Counted from the first letter of the stretch, positions 1-9,981 are shown. The stretch is 64,000 bases of DNA from Pseudomonas mangrovi (GCF_003052585.1 NZ_QASN01000020.1:62001-126000); one strand, 5' to 3'. Numbers and translations are program-made. The notes: generated by a model from the letters alone, not told the origin.

Positions 1-93
1 TCCTTGCCACCCGGCGCAGCCGCTGGCGGTAAGGTTTTGCCGCTTCTCCCGCTCCATCCTGTGAAAGCCCCCAGATTTACGGCCTCAGTTCTT

Positions 94-109
94 TGGCACG
101 CCCCTTGCT
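94..109 (+). promoter_or_regulatory. Sigma-54 promoter of flgBCDE
   Basis: The sequence TGGCACG-CCCC-TTGCT matches the RpoN consensus at every conserved position, with the -24 GG at 95-96 and the -12 GC at 107-108. It lies about 50 bases before flgB. In pseudomonads the rod and hook operons are sigma-54 dependent and activated by FleR, which fits. No convincing activator site is visible in the short stretch upstream that the window contains. Confidence 0.9.
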
Positions 110-157
110 ATCCGGCTTGTAAGTCAAGCGATGCGCCATCGGCGAAGGTTTGGGGAT

Positions 158-568
158 ATGACTATCAATTTCGACAAGGCCTTGGGCATTCACGAGAAGG
201 CTCTGAATTTCCGTGCTCAGCGCGCCGAGGTGCTGGCGAACAATATCGCCAATGCCGATACGCCGAACTTCAAGGCGCGCGATCTCGATTTCGCTTCGGT
301 ACTGGCTGCGCAAGGCAACAAGGGCGGTGCAAGCACGCCGGTCGCGTTGGCGCGTACCGACAGCCTGCATATCAGTGCCGAGGGCCTTTCCCTGGCTGAT
401 CCCGGCCTGCTGTATCGCACGCCCAGCCATCCCTCGATAGATCAGAACACCGTCGACATGCAGGTTGAGCAGGCCAAGTACGCGGAGAACGCGGTGAACT
501 TCCAGGCCAGCTTTACCTTCCTCAACAGCAAATTCAAAGGCCTTGTCAGCGCTTTGCGCGGCGAGTGA
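158..568 (+). CDS. flgB: Flagellar proximal rod protein FlgB
   Basis: FlgB is a proximal-rod subunit that joins the MS-ring/FliE junction to the distal rod in the periplasm. The 136-residue product has the N-terminal rod/hook motif in NNIANADTPNFKARD and a C-terminal helix (VEQAKYAENAVNFQ) typical of the axial family. I chose the ATG at 158 because a GAAGG-type ribosome site precedes it and FlgB proteins begin MTINFDKALG-like; an ATG 27 bases upstream would add nine unconserved residues. First gene of flgBCDE. Confidence 0.97.
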   Translation: MTINFDKALGIHEKALNFRAQRAEVLANNIANADTPNFKARDLDFASVLAAQGNKGGASTPVALARTDSLHISAEGLSLADPGLLYRTPSHPSIDQNTVDMQVEQAKYAENAVNFQASFTFLNSKFKGLVSALRGE

Positions 569-582
569 TCGGGAGAACCGTC

Positions 583-1026
583 ATGTCCCTTGCCAACGTT
601 TTCAATATTGCCGGTACTGGCATGAGCGCCCAGAGCACTCGACTCAATACCATCTCCAGCAACATCGCCAATGCCGAGACAGTGTCTTCGAGCATCGATC
701 AGACCTACCGCGCGCGGCACCCGGTGTTCGCAACGGTGTTTCAGCAGTCAGTCCAGGGCGATCGTGGCTCGCTGTTTGCCGATCAGGATCGTGCCGGCGC
801 AGGTGTCGAGGTGCTTGGCATCATCGAGAGCCAAAGCGAGCTGACGCCGCGCTACGAGCCGGATCACCCCGCGGCCAACGCCGACGGATACGTCTTCTAC
901 CCCAACGTCAACGTGGTTGAGGAGATGGCTGACATGATCTCCGCCAGCCGCGCCTTTCAGACCAACGTCGAGATGATGAACACCGCCAAGCAGATGCTGC
1001 AGCGTGTGCTCACGCTCGGTCAGTAA
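583..1026 (+). CDS. flgC: Flagellar proximal rod protein FlgC
   Basis: FlgC is a proximal-rod axial protein exported by the flagellar type III apparatus. The 147-residue product starts MSLANVFNIAGTGMSAQ, has the rod motif SSNIANAETVSS near residue 25 and the C-terminal NVEMMNTAKQMLQRVL helix. The start at 583 follows GGGAGA, and an upstream in-frame ATG at 565 would overlap the end of flgB without adding conserved sequence. Separated from flgB by only 14 bases, so almost certainly cotranscribed. Confidence 0.97.
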   Translation: MSLANVFNIAGTGMSAQSTRLNTISSNIANAETVSSSIDQTYRARHPVFATVFQQSVQGDRGSLFADQDRAGAGVEVLGIIESQSELTPRYEPDHPAANADGYVFYPNVNVVEEMADMISASRAFQTNVEMMNTAKQMLQRVLTLGQ

Positions 1027-1047
1027 GCCGTTACGAAGGAGTAGGGC

Positions 1048-1719
1048 ATGAGTAGCGTTGATGGCGTCGGTTCCGCGCTGGATCAATATCAGATCAAGCA
1101 GGAGAACACCCAGAACAAGGACCTCGGCAAAAACGAGTTTCTTAACCTGCTGGTCGCGCAGTTGAACAACCAGAACCCTCTGGAGCCGCAGGGCAATGGT
1201 GAGTTCATTGCGCAGCTGGCGCAGTTCAGCACGGTCGAGGGGGTGGAAAAGCTCAACACCAGCATGGAGTCGCTGCTGTCCGGCTACCAGTCTTCGCAAG
1301 CGCTGCAAGCTTCGTCGCTGGTGGGCCGCAAGGTGATCGTTCCGAGTGAGAAAGCGGTGGTCGATACCAGTGAGACCTTCAAGGCTAGTGCGGTGCTGCC
1401 GGTCAGTAGCAGCAACGTCTACGTGAATGTGTATGACAGCTCAGGGGCCAGTGTTAACCGGATCAACCTCGGCCAACAGAGTGCTGGAAGCGTCAGCTTC
1501 ATGTGGGACGGAAAGGATGCGAGCGGCAACCTCATGCCGCCGGGAACCTATCGCTTCGAGGCGCAGGCGACCTACGAGGGTGAAACCAAGGGGCTCTACA
1601 CACTTCTGCCGGCCAACGTCGATAGCGTGACGCTGGGTCAGAACGGTAGCGGCCTCATGCTCAATCTTGCAGGTCTGGGCAGCGTACCGCTTTCCCAGGT
1701 TCAGATGATCGGTCAATAA
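1048..1719 (+). CDS. flgD: Flagellar hook capping/assembly protein FlgD
   Basis: FlgD forms the temporary scaffold cap at the tip of the growing hook and is shed when the hook is complete. The 223-residue protein has the conserved N-terminal export segment KNEFLNLLVAQLNNQNPLEP (residues about 29-48) and a C-terminal FlgD Ig/Tudor-like region with the motif FMWDGKDASGNLMPPGTY near residue 150. A strong AAGGAG site sits six bases before the ATG. It lies between flgC and flgE in the usual order. Confidence 0.97.
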   Translation: MSSVDGVGSALDQYQIKQENTQNKDLGKNEFLNLLVAQLNNQNPLEPQGNGEFIAQLAQFSTVEGVEKLNTSMESLLSGYQSSQALQASSLVGRKVIVPSEKAVVDTSETFKASAVLPVSSSNVYVNVYDSSGASVNRINLGQQSAGSVSFMWDGKDASGNLMPPGTYRFEAQATYEGETKGLYTLLPANVDSVTLGQNGSGLMLNLAGLGSVPLSQVQMIGQ

Positions 1720-1760
1720 CCAGATTCGCATTGCCGTTTGTAGCGGCAGAGGAGTAGTCC

Positions 1761-3110
1761 ATGTCTTTCAATATCGGTCTTAGCGGTCTGCGTGCGGCAA
1801 CCAGTGATTTGAACATCACCGGCAACAACATCGCCAACGCCGGCACCGCCGGCTTCAAGCAGTCGCGCGCCGAGTTCGCCGACGTCTATGCAGCGTCGGT
1901 TCTGGGCACCGGGTCCAATCCCCAGGGCAGTGGTGTGCTGCTGGCGGGAGTGTCCCAGCTATTCAATCAGGGCAACATCAACTACACCCAGAACGCGCTG
2001 GACCTGGCCATCAACGGCAATGGTTTCTTCGTTACCAGCAACAATGGCGAGGTCAGCTATACCCGTGCCGGCTACTTCGGTACCGACCGCGAAGGCAACA
2101 TGGTCAACAACTTCGGTTATCGTCTGCAGGGCTATGCGGTCGATGCGAACGGCAACCTGCAGAACGGTGTCGTCAGTGATATCCGTATCCAGACCGCCAG
2201 CCAGGCGCCGCGGGCAACCTCGACCATGAGTCAGGTGTTCAACCTGAACTCTACCAATCTGGTTCCCACGACGACGCCTTTCGATCCGGCCGATCCGACC
2301 ACCTACAATTCCTCGACCTCGACCAATATCTATGACACCCAGGGCAACTCCCATGTCTTGACGCAGTACTTCGTCAAGACCGGACCAAACTCCTGGGACA
2401 TGAATGTACTGATCGACGGCCGCAACCCCGCCACCCCTGAGTCGGTGCTGGTTGCGCCGGGGCCGCCCCCGGTCTACGACAACACCGCCGGCACGACGCC
2501 GTTCACGGCAGCGCTGACCTTCAGCGAAGCGGGGCAACTGATCTCCAGTACGTCCACGGATTTCACCGTCAATCCTGATGGAACCATTGCTTTGACCAAC
2601 TGGAATCCGGCTGCACCGGATAGCTCGGTTCCTCCGGTCTGGGGTGACAACGGTGCCGACGCAAGTCCGGAAAACCTCACCATCGACCTGCGTCGTTCGA
2701 CCCAGTTTGCCAGTGCCTTTGCCGTGAGCAGTGTCAGCCAGAACGGCTACACGACAGGTCAGCTGTCGGGTCTCGAGATCGATGACACCGGCGTGATCTT
2801 CGCGCGCTATACCAATGGTCAGTCGCTGATTCAGGGCCAGGTGATCCTGGCCAACTTCGCCAACGTGCAGGGGCTGACTCCGGTCGGCAAGACAGCCTGG
2901 GTGCAGTCGTTCCAGTCTGGCGAGCCCGTTATCGGCACCCCTCGTACGGGCACCCTTGGGGCTCTGCAGGCCGGCGCTCTGGAGGACTCCAACGTCGAGC
3001 TGTCTGATCAGTTGGTCAATCTGATCGTCGCTCAGCGCAACTATCAGGCCAACGCCAAGACCATCGAAACCGAGAGCGCCATCACTCAGACCATCATCAA
3101 TCTGCGTTGA
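1761..3110 (+). CDS. flgE: Flagellar hook protein FlgE
   Basis: FlgE is the structural subunit of the flexible hook. The 449-residue product has the N-terminal D0 motif (GLSGLRAATSDLNITGNNIAN), the FlgE/F/G motif around LDLAINGNGFFV near residue 82, a variable surface domain in the middle, and the C-terminal SNVELSDQLVNLIVAQRNYQANAK helix. Length is normal for pseudomonads. It ends the flgBCDE unit, and a strong intrinsic terminator follows about 50 bases after the stop. Confidence 0.97.
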   Translation: MSFNIGLSGLRAATSDLNITGNNIANAGTAGFKQSRAEFADVYAASVLGTGSNPQGSGVLLAGVSQLFNQGNINYTQNALDLAINGNGFFVTSNNGEVSYTRAGYFGTDREGNMVNNFGYRLQGYAVDANGNLQNGVVSDIRIQTASQAPRATSTMSQVFNLNSTNLVPTTTPFDPADPTTYNSSTSTNIYDTQGNSHVLTQYFVKTGPNSWDMNVLIDGRNPATPESVLVAPGPPPVYDNTAGTTPFTAALTFSEAGQLISSTSTDFTVNPDGTIALTNWNPAAPDSSVPPVWGDNGADASPENLTIDLRRSTQFASAFAVSSVSQNGYTTGQLSGLEIDDTGVIFARYTNGQSLIQGQVILANFANVQGLTPVGKTAWVQSFQSGEPVIGTPRTGTLGALQAGALEDSNVELSDQLVNLIVAQRNYQANAKTIETESAITQTIINLR

Positions 3111-3159
3111 TTTCGCCGCTCGATGGAGTGGCGCGCCGGCAATCCGTCGCCGCCTCTTG

Positions 3160-3186
3160 AAAAGCCCCTCTTTCGAGGGGCTTTTT
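3160..3186 (+). terminator. Rho-independent terminator after flgE
   Basis: The arms AAAAGCCCCTC and GAGGGGCTTTTT pair around a TTTC loop and end in a T run. This is a textbook intrinsic terminator. It separates flgBCDE from the flgFGHIJKL unit, which has its own sigma-54 promoter just downstream. Confidence 0.9.
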
Positions 3187-3222
3187 CATTTATATCAATG
3201 GCTTGAGGTGATTTTTTGACAG

Positions 3223-3238
3223 TGGCACGGGTTTTGCT
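3223..3238 (+). promoter_or_regulatory. Sigma-54 promoter of flgFGHIJKL
   Basis: TGGCACG-GGTT-TTGCT is a full match to the RpoN consensus, with GG at 3224-3225 and GC at 3236-3237. It sits between the flgE terminator and flgF, about 55 bases before the flgF start. The same arrangement precedes flgB, which supports shared FleR/RpoN control. Confidence 0.9.
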
Positions 3239-3293
3239 GAGTTGGTGTTGACTAACTGCTGGGCGTCAATCGCCCAACTTCGGAGTGACCGCT

Positions 3294-4037
3294 ATGGACA
3301 AACTGCTCTACGTCTCCATGACCGGAGCCAGCCAGAACACCCTGGCCCAGCGCGCCCATGCCAACAATCTGGCGAATATTTCCACCAGCGGTTTTCGCCG
3401 CGATTTCGAGCAGGCCCGCTCCATGCCGGTATTTGGCGAGACGCTGCCGGCACGGGTCTTCGCCCTGAGCGAACGGCCCGGCACAGATTTCCGCCCGGGA
3501 ACCCTACAGGAAACCGGGCGTGACCTGGATCTTGCCGTCGGTGGCCAGGGCTGGATCGCGGTCCAGGCAGCCGATGGCAGTGAGGCGTATGTACGCACCG
3601 CCAGCCTCAACGTCGATGCGCTCGGCATCCTGCGCACCGGCAATGGTCTGCCGGTAATGGGCAATGCCGGGCCGATCGCCGTGCCGCCGGAGCAGAAGAT
3701 CGAGATCGGTCAGGACGGCACCATCAGTATCCGCGCGCTGGGCGAGGCTCCCAACGTGCTCGCCGAGGTTGACCGTATCAAGCTGGTCAATCCGGACCAG
3801 AAGCTGCTGGAAAAGGGGCCTGACGGTTTGGTCCGCCAGCGCGACGGCATCCCGTTGGAGCCTGATGCCAATGTGCGAGTGACGTCCGGCTTCCTTGAGT
3901 CGAGCAACGTGAATGCCGTCGAGGAAATGACCGCGATGCTGTCGCTGTCCCGTCAGTTCGAGCTGCAAGTAAAGATGATGCGTACCGCCGAAGAGAATTC
4001 GGCAGCCGTGGCGCGTGTCTTGCAAATGAGCTCATAA
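3294..4037 (+). CDS. flgF: Flagellar proximal rod protein FlgF
   Basis: FlgF is a proximal-rod subunit. The 247-residue product begins MDKLLYVSMTGASQNTLAQ, carries the rod motif NNLANISTSGFRRDFEQ, the FlgF/G segment DLDLAVGGQGWIAVQ near residue 80, and the C-terminal SSNVNAVEEMTAMLSLSRQFELQ. The ATG at 3294 lies eight bases after GGAG. The upstream GTG at 3285 would overlap that site. First gene of the second rod/hook operon. Confidence 0.96.
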   Translation: MDKLLYVSMTGASQNTLAQRAHANNLANISTSGFRRDFEQARSMPVFGETLPARVFALSERPGTDFRPGTLQETGRDLDLAVGGQGWIAVQAADGSEAYVRTASLNVDALGILRTGNGLPVMGNAGPIAVPPEQKIEIGQDGTISIRALGEAPNVLAEVDRIKLVNPDQKLLEKGPDGLVRQRDGIPLEPDANVRVTSGFLESSNVNAVEEMTAMLSLSRQFELQVKMMRTAEENSAAVARVLQMSS

Positions 4038-4082
4038 CCAACACATTCGGCGTCGTGAAACCGGCGCGAGAGGAGAGCCAAG

Positions 4083-4868
4083 ATGCTTCCATCACTCTGG
4101 GTCAGCAAGACCGGTCTGGCCGCTCAGGACATGAACCTGACGACCATCTCCAACAACCTGGCCAACGTCTCCACCACCGGCTTCAAGCGCGATCGTGCCG
4201 AGTTCGAGGATTTGCTGTATCAGATCCGTCGTCAACCGGGTGGTCAGTCGAGCCAGGACAGTCAACTGCCCTCCGGCCTGCAGTTGGGCACCGGTGTGCG
4301 GGTGGTCGGCACCCAGAAGATCTTTACCGCCGGCAGCCTGCAGACCACCGAACAGCCGCTGGACATGGCCATCAATGGTCGTGGCTTCTTTCAGGTGCTG
4401 TTGCCTGACGGCACCGTGTCCTACAGCCGCGATGGCAGCTTTCACCTCAACTCCGACGGCCAGGTGGTGACCTCCCAGGGCTTCGCACTGGAACCGGCCA
4501 TCGTGCTGCCGAACGAGGTGAAGACCTTCACCGTGGGCGAGGACGGTACCGTTTCGGTTACCACCACCGGCAACCCGCAGCCGCAGATTCTTGGCAACCT
4601 GCAGATCGCCGACTTCATCAACCCGGCGGGACTGGAAGCGATCGGCAACAACCTGTTCCTGGAGACCGCTTCCAGCGGCGCCCCCCAGGTCGGTACGCCT
4701 GGCCTCAATGGCCTAGGCACGACCCTGCAGAACACCCTGGAAAATTCCAACGTCAGCGTGGTTGAAGAGCTGGTGAACATGATCACCACCCAGCGCGCCT
4801 ACGAGATGAACTCCAAGGTGATCTCCACCGCCGACCAGATGCTGTCCTTCATTACCCAGCAACTCTAA
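4083..4868 (+). CDS. flgG: Flagellar distal rod protein FlgG
   Basis: FlgG makes the distal rod that crosses the peptidoglycan and the outer-membrane bushing. The 261-residue product starts MLPSLWVSKTGLAAQDMN and has NNLANVSTTGFKRDRAEFEDL, the segment LDMAINGRGFFQVLLPDG and the C-terminal ENSNVSVVEELVNMITTQRAYE. Its length of about 260 is exactly typical. A GAGAGGAG ribosome site precedes the ATG. Confidence 0.98.
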   Translation: MLPSLWVSKTGLAAQDMNLTTISNNLANVSTTGFKRDRAEFEDLLYQIRRQPGGQSSQDSQLPSGLQLGTGVRVVGTQKIFTAGSLQTTEQPLDMAINGRGFFQVLLPDGTVSYSRDGSFHLNSDGQVVTSQGFALEPAIVLPNEVKTFTVGEDGTVSVTTTGNPQPQILGNLQIADFINPAGLEAIGNNLFLETASSGAPQVGTPGLNGLGTTLQNTLENSNVSVVEELVNMITTQRAYEMNSKVISTADQMLSFITQQL

Positions 4869-4906
4869 TCAGGTCAGGACGGCCGCCGTAGTTTGAGGTA
4901 GAGATC

Positions 4907-5623
4907 ATGCGCTCGAAGATCATCCTGTCACTGCTTACCAGTCTGTCGCTGGTCGGATGCGTGGCGCCGGCGCCCAAGCCGAACGACCCGTACTACTCGC
5001 CGGTGCTGCCGCGCACCCCGCTGCCGACCGCGCAGAACAACGGTTCGATCTATCAGGCGGGCTTCGAGACCAATCTCTATGACGATCGCAAGGCGTATCG
5101 TGTTGGCGACATCATCACGGTGACCCTGAACGAGCGGACCCAGGCGAGCAAGAATGCCAACTCGCAGGTGCAGAAGAACAGCAACACCGAAATCGGTGTG
5201 CCGACCATCCTCGGCATGACGGTGGCACCGCAGAACCCCCTCAGCGGTATCAGCGCGTTGGGCATGGGCGCAGAGAATCTCGGCCTGAACTCCAGCCTCG
5301 AGGCCAATCGACAGAGCCAGGGCGCGGCCCAGGCAGGGCAGAGCAACAGCCTCAGTGGCTCGATCACGGTGACGGTTGCCGAAGTGCTGCCCAACGGCAT
5401 CCTGGCCGTTCGCGGCGAGAAGTGGATGACGCTCAATACCGGTGACGAGCTGGTGCGTATTGCCGGTCTGATCCGCGCCGACGATATCGCCACCGACAAC
5501 ACCGTGCCCTCGACCCGCATCGCCGATGCACGCATTACCTACTCCGGTACCGGCTCCTTTGCCGATGCCAGTCAGCCTGGCTGGCTGGATCGCTTCTTCG
5601 TCAGCCCGCTGTGGCCGTTCTGA
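4907..5623 (+). CDS. flgH: Flagellar L-ring lipoprotein FlgH
   Basis: FlgH is the outer-membrane L-ring lipoprotein that acts as the bushing for the rod. The 238-residue protein begins with a lipoprotein signal peptide ending in LVGC, so Cys18 is the likely lipidated residue. The conserved [19 protein letters not shown] follows near residue 65, and the C-terminal ring region contains [16 protein letters not shown]. It sits directly upstream of the P-ring gene flgI, as expected. Confidence 0.97.
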   Translation: MRSKIILSLLTSLSLVGCVAPAPKPNDPYYSPVLPRTPLPTAQNNGSIYQAGFETNLYDDRKAYRVGDIITVTLNERTQASKNANSQVQKNSNTEIGVPTILGMTVAPQNPLSGISALGMGAENLGLNSSLEANRQSQGAAQAGQSNSLSGSITVTVAEVLPNGILAVRGEKWMTLNTGDELVRIAGLIRADDIATDNTVPSTRIADARITYSGTGSFADASQPGWLDRFFVSPLWPF

Positions 5624-5634
5624 GGCAGATGAAC

Positions 5635-6738
5635 ATGAGCATTCGAAAATCCATTCTGCTGCTGGGCGCGCTGTTGCTGAGCGCGGCTGCACAGGCCGAG
5701 CGACTCAAGGACCTGGCCAGCATCCAGGGCGTGCGTAGCAACCAGCTGATCGGCTACGGTCTGGTGGTAGGCCTGAACGGGACGGGCGACCAGACTACCC
5801 AGACGCCGTTTACCGTGCAGACCTTCAACAACATGATGGCGCAGTTCGGCATCAAGGTCCCGCAGGGGGGCAACGTGCAGCTGAAAAACGTTGCAGCTGT
5901 GTCGATCCATGCCGACCTGCCCGCCTTCGCCAAGCCCGGCCAGACCATCGACGTGACCATCTCCTCGATCGGCAACGCCAAGAGCCTGCGCGGTGGCAGC
6001 CTGCTGATGAGTCCGCTCAAGGGTATCGATGGCAACGTCTACGCCATCGCCCAGGGCAACCTGGTGGTCGGCGGTTTCGATGCCGGGGGTGCGGACGGTT
6101 CTCGCATCACCGTCAACGTACCTTCTGCCGGGCGGATCCCCAATGGTGCGACGGTCGAGCGGCCGGTGCCGAGTGGTTTCGAGCAGGGCAACTACCTCAC
6201 CCTGAATCTCAATCGGCCGGACTTCACTACCGCCAAGAACATCGTCGACAAGCTCAACGAGCTGCTTGGCCCTGGCGTTGCCCAGGCGCTCGATGGCGGC
6301 TCGGTACGGGTCGCGGCACCTGCCGATGCCGGACAGCGCGTGGACTATCTGTCGATCATCGAGAACCTCGAAGTGGACGCCGGCCAGGCGGTCGCCAAGA
6401 TCATCATCAACTCGCGTACCGGGACCATCGTTATCGGCCAGAACGTGCGGGTTCAGCCGGCTGCGGTGACCCACGGCAGCCTGACGGTGACCATCACCGA
6501 AGACCCTATCGTCAGTCAGCCGGAACCGTTCTCCCAGGGGCAGACCGCAGTGGTGCCGCGCTCGCGCGTCAACGCCGAGGAGGAGGCCAAGCCGATGTTC
6601 AAGTTCGCGCCCGGTACAACGCTGGACGAGATCGTGCGCGCGGTGAATCAGGTCGGTGCATCGCCTTCGGATCTGATGGCAATACTCGAAGCGCTGAAGC
6701 AGGCCGGTGCGCTTCAGGCCGACCTGATCGTCATCTGA
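5635..6738 (+). CDS. flgI: Flagellar P-ring protein FlgI
   Basis: FlgI is the periplasmic P-ring subunit. The 367-residue precursor has a Sec signal peptide cleaved after AQA (residue 21), then the family signature [20 protein letters not shown] and [13 protein letters not shown]. The C terminus [14 protein letters not shown] is near-invariant in the family. I prefer the ATG at 5635 because GAGG at 5622-5625 is nine bases away. An ATG at 5629 is possible and would add two residues. Only about 11 bases separate it from flgH. Confidence 0.95.
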   Translation: MSIRKSILLLGALLLSAAAQAERLKDLASIQGVRSNQLIGYGLVVGLNGTGDQTTQTPFTVQTFNNMMAQFGIKVPQGGNVQLKNVAAVSIHADLPAFAKPGQTIDVTISSIGNAKSLRGGSLLMSPLKGIDGNVYAIAQGNLVVGGFDAGGADGSRITVNVPSAGRIPNGATVERPVPSGFEQGNYLTLNLNRPDFTTAKNIVDKLNELLGPGVAQALDGGSVRVAAPADAGQRVDYLSIIENLEVDAGQAVAKIIINSRTGTIVIGQNVRVQPAAVTHGSLTVTITEDPIVSQPEPFSQGQTAVVPRSRVNAEEEAKPMFKFAPGTTLDEIVRAVNQVGASPSDLMAILEALKQAGALQADLIVI

Positions 6739-6748
6739 GGACTCAGCC

Positions 6749-7909
6749 ATGATCGATTCCCGATTGTCCGCAGGGCTTGGCCATCAGGCCGACAGCGGCG
6801 CCTTCACCGATCTGAACCGGTTGAACCAGTTCAAGGTCGGCGCGGATCGCGACAGCGAGGGCAATATCCGTAAGGTCGCGCAGGAATTCGAGTCGTTGTT
6901 TCTCAACCAGATGATGCAGGCCATGCGTAAGGCCAACGAGGTGTTCGCCGAAGGCAATTTCCTCAACAGCAACGAGAGCAAGACCTACCAGGACATGCAC
7001 GACCAGCAGCTGTCGCTGACCCTGTCGAAGAATCAGGGCATCGGCCTGGCCGATGTGCTCAGCCGGCAGCTGTCCAAGACCAACCAGCCGCGCGCCCGCA
7101 GCAACCCGTTCGCCCAGATCGAAGCGCCGGTTGCTCAAGTGGCTTCCGCCGTTGCACCGATCGATGGCTTCAAGCGTGACGATGCGCAGCTAATCAATCA
7201 GCGCCGCCTGTCACTGCCGGCGCGACTGAGCGACAGGCTTTCGGCGGGCATTCTGCCCTCGGGCAACGAAGGCACGCCACTGTCCGGACAGGATTGGGTG
7301 CCGGCACAGGCCTACGCCGCTCCCGCGGACAAGCAGCTGAGCACCGGCGACGAGACGAGCAGCCGCAGCGAACGACTGGCGGGCAGCAAGAGCAACGGTC
7401 GCAAGGCCTTCACCTCGCCGAGCGAGTTCGTTGCCACCATGCTGCCGATGGCCGAGTCTGCTGCCAAGAAGATCGGCGTCGATCCGCACTATCTGGTCGC
7501 CCAGGCGGCGCTGGAGACCGGCTGGGGCAAGTCAATCATCCGTCAGCACGATGGTTCGAGCAGCCACAACCTGTTCGGCATCAAGTCCCATGGCAGCTGG
7601 CAGGGTGAGTCCGCCAAGGTGCTGACCACCGAGTACCGGCAGGGTCAGGCAGTCAAGGAAGCCGCCTCGTTTCGCTCCTATGACTCCTATCAGCAGAGCT
7701 TCGAGGATTTCGTCAGCTTCCTGCAGAGCAACGGGCGCTATGAAAAGGCCTTGAGTTCGACGGCCGATGCCGATCAGTTCGCCCGCGAGCTGCAGAAGGC
7801 CGGCTACGCTACCGACCCCAATTACGCGCGCAAGATCAGCCAGATCGCCCGCAAGCTGCAGACCTACCAGATGGTTGCCGCCGCCGATGGCGGCGTGACC
7901 CGGACCTGA
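6749..7909 (+). CDS. flgJ: Rod cap and peptidoglycan hydrolase FlgJ
   Basis: FlgJ caps the growing rod and opens the peptidoglycan for it. The 386-residue product shows the two-domain layout of gammaproteobacterial FlgJ: an N-terminal rod-capping domain (KVAQEFESLFLNQMMQAMRKA, residues about 42-62) and a C-terminal glucosaminidase domain from about residue 220, with LVAQAALETGWGKSI carrying the catalytic-type Glu. The linker is low-complexity. It lies between flgI and flgK in canonical order. Confidence 0.96.
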   Translation: MIDSRLSAGLGHQADSGAFTDLNRLNQFKVGADRDSEGNIRKVAQEFESLFLNQMMQAMRKANEVFAEGNFLNSNESKTYQDMHDQQLSLTLSKNQGIGLADVLSRQLSKTNQPRARSNPFAQIEAPVAQVASAVAPIDGFKRDDAQLINQRRLSLPARLSDRLSAGILPSGNEGTPLSGQDWVPAQAYAAPADKQLSTGDETSSRSERLAGSKSNGRKAFTSPSEFVATMLPMAESAAKKIGVDPHYLVAQAALETGWGKSIIRQHDGSSSHNLFGIKSHGSWQGESAKVLTTEYRQGQAVKEAASFRSYDSYQQSFEDFVSFLQSNGRYEKALSSTADADQFARELQKAGYATDPNYARKISQIARKLQTYQMVAAADGGVTRT

Positions 7910-7918
7910 GACTGAATC

Positions 7919-9961
7919 ATGGCTGATCTTCTGAACATAGGCCTGTCGGGCCTTTCGGCGAACAAGACCGCGCTGGCGGTAACCGGGCACAACATCACTA
8001 ACGTGAACACGCCCGGCTTTACCCGTCAGGACTCGATCCAGGCAACCCGTATTCCGCAATTCAGCGGCGCCGGCTACATCGGTTCAGGCACCACGCTGGT
8101 GGACGTGCGCCGCATCTACAACGAGTTCCTGACCACCCAGGTACGCAGCAGCACGGCGCTGAACAGCGATGTGAAGTCCTATCTGAGTCAGATCAACCAG
8201 CTCGACTCGCTGCTGGCCGGCAGTACCACCGGTATCACGCCGGGTATGCAGCGCCTGTTTGCATCCCTGCAGACCGCCGCCGAAGACCCTGCGAACATTC
8301 CGGCCCGGCAGTTGGTGCTGTCCGAGGCCGAGGGTCTGGCCAAGCGCTTCAACACTGTCTATGACCGGCTTTACGAGCAGAACCAGTTCATCAACAAGCA
8401 GCTTTCGGCGGTCACCGAACAGGTCAACCAACTGGCGACGTCGATAGCCGGATACAACGATGCGATTGCTGTCGCGGCGGCCAACGGCAAGGCGCCCAAC
8501 GATCTTCTCGATGCCCGGGAAGAGGCGGTGCGCAAGCTGTCCGAGTTCATTGGCGTCACCGTGGTTGCGCAGGATGACAATACCTACAACCTGTTCATCG
8601 GCTCGGGTCAGCCGCTGGTGGTGGGACCGAAGGCGGCGCGCCTGGACGTGGTCCCCGGTCAGTCCGATCCGCTGCGCAGCGAAGTACAGTTCGTCAGCGG
8701 CAATGCCCGTCAGGGCATCACCTCGCTGATTACCGGCGGCGAGATGGGCGGCCTGATTCGCTACCGCGAGGATGTACTCGACAGCACACTCAACTCGGTG
8801 GGGCGGCTGGCTCTGGTGCTGGCCGATCAGGTCAATTCCCAGCTCGGCCAGGGGCTTGATCTGAAAGGCAACTTCGGTCAGCCGCTGTTCCGCGATATCA
8901 ATGACATCAACTTCGTTCAGCAGCGCAGTCTCGCCCGCCTGGGCAACAGCGATCCGACGGCCAATCTGACCACCCGGATCGAGAACGCCGGACAGCTGAC
9001 CACCAGCGACTATCAGGTCGAGTTTCTCAACGGCACCGATTACCAGATTCGTCGGGTGTCCGATGGCCAACTGATGACCTGGGATGACGACAACGATCCG
9101 CTGACTGCCCCCGTCAGTACCTTTGCAATTGGCGCTGCGCCTGGGCCGACCATTGACGGCTTCTCGCTGAGTATCGCCTCCGGTACCTTCGCCGCTGGCG
9201 ATCGCTTCCTCATCACGCCGACGCGCAACGCCGGCAGCACCATGCAGAGCACGCTGAAACAGGCGGAAGAGCTCGCTTTCGCGCTGCCGCTGAAGTCGGA
9301 TACCAGCCCGGCGAACATTGGTACCGGCAGCATCACTCAGCCGACCCTGACTACGCGCATCGACATCTACGACCCGGCCGCACAGGCTGCGTTGCAGACC
9401 AGCCTGCGGGATACTCCGCCGCTGCGGATCGTCTTCACCAGCGAGACGGACTACGAGGTCTACGACATCGGCGGTGCGCTGGTCGGCAGCAACACCATAG
9501 TGCCGGGACAGAACAACACCCAGCAGGTGACCGCCGGTACGCCACCGTTCACCTTCGAGTTCACGCTCAGCGGTCGGCCTACCACTGGCGACAACTTCAC
9601 CATCGCCTTCAATACCGCCGGCGTCTCCGATAACCGCAATGCCTTGCAGCTGGTCGGTTTGCAGAGCCGCGCGACGGTCGGCATCGATCCCAACTTCCCT
9701 GGCACCACCGGTGCCAACTTCACCGATGCCTACGGCGATCTGGTGGAGCGGGTCGGTACCCTGACCAGCCAGGCGCGGGTTGACCAGGAGGCAACCGGTG
9801 CCATTCTCAAACAGGCGACCGACAACCGCGACTCGGTGTCGGCAGTCAGCCTCGATGAAGAGGCCGCCAAGCTCATCCAGTTCGAACAGTATTACCAGGC
9901 GTCGGCACAGATCATTCAAGTCGCGCGTAATCTGTTCGATACCCTGATCAACTCCTTCTGA
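7919..9961 (+). CDS. flgK: Hook-filament junction protein FlgK (HAP1)
   Basis: FlgK is the first hook-filament junction protein. The 680-residue product starts MADLLNIGLSGLSANKTALAVTGHNITNVN and ends in the C-terminal D0 helix (LDEEAAKLIQFEQYYQASAQIIQVA), both shared with hook and rod proteins. A long variable middle accounts for its size, which matches pseudomonad FlgK. It begins nine bases after flgJ ends. Confidence 0.97.
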   Translation: MADLLNIGLSGLSANKTALAVTGHNITNVNTPGFTRQDSIQATRIPQFSGAGYIGSGTTLVDVRRIYNEFLTTQVRSSTALNSDVKSYLSQINQLDSLLAGSTTGITPGMQRLFASLQTAAEDPANIPARQLVLSEAEGLAKRFNTVYDRLYEQNQFINKQLSAVTEQVNQLATSIAGYNDAIAVAAANGKAPNDLLDAREEAVRKLSEFIGVTVVAQDDNTYNLFIGSGQPLVVGPKAARLDVVPGQSDPLRSEVQFVSGNARQGITSLITGGEMGGLIRYREDVLDSTLNSVGRLALVLADQVNSQLGQGLDLKGNFGQPLFRDINDINFVQQRSLARLGNSDPTANLTTRIENAGQLTTSDYQVEFLNGTDYQIRRVSDGQLMTWDDDNDPLTAPVSTFAIGAAPGPTIDGFSLSIASGTFAAGDRFLITPTRNAGSTMQSTLKQAEELAFALPLKSDTSPANIGTGSITQPTLTTRIDIYDPAAQAALQTSLRDTPPLRIVFTSETDYEVYDIGGALVGSNTIVPGQNNTQQVTAGTPPFTFEFTLSGRPTTGDNFTIAFNTAGVSDNRNALQLVGLQSRATVGIDPNFPGTTGANFTDAYGDLVERVGTLTSQARVDQEATGAILKQATDNRDSVSAVSLDEEAAKLIQFEQYYQASAQIIQVARNLFDTLINSF

Positions 9962-9981
9962 CGGCGGGCAGCCTCATGGTC

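Noticed and set aside
8084..9919. Long reverse-strand open frame of 611 codons opposite flgK
   Set aside because: It is an antisense shadow of a GC-rich gene: no ribosome site, no recognisable domain, and flgK is unmistakable.
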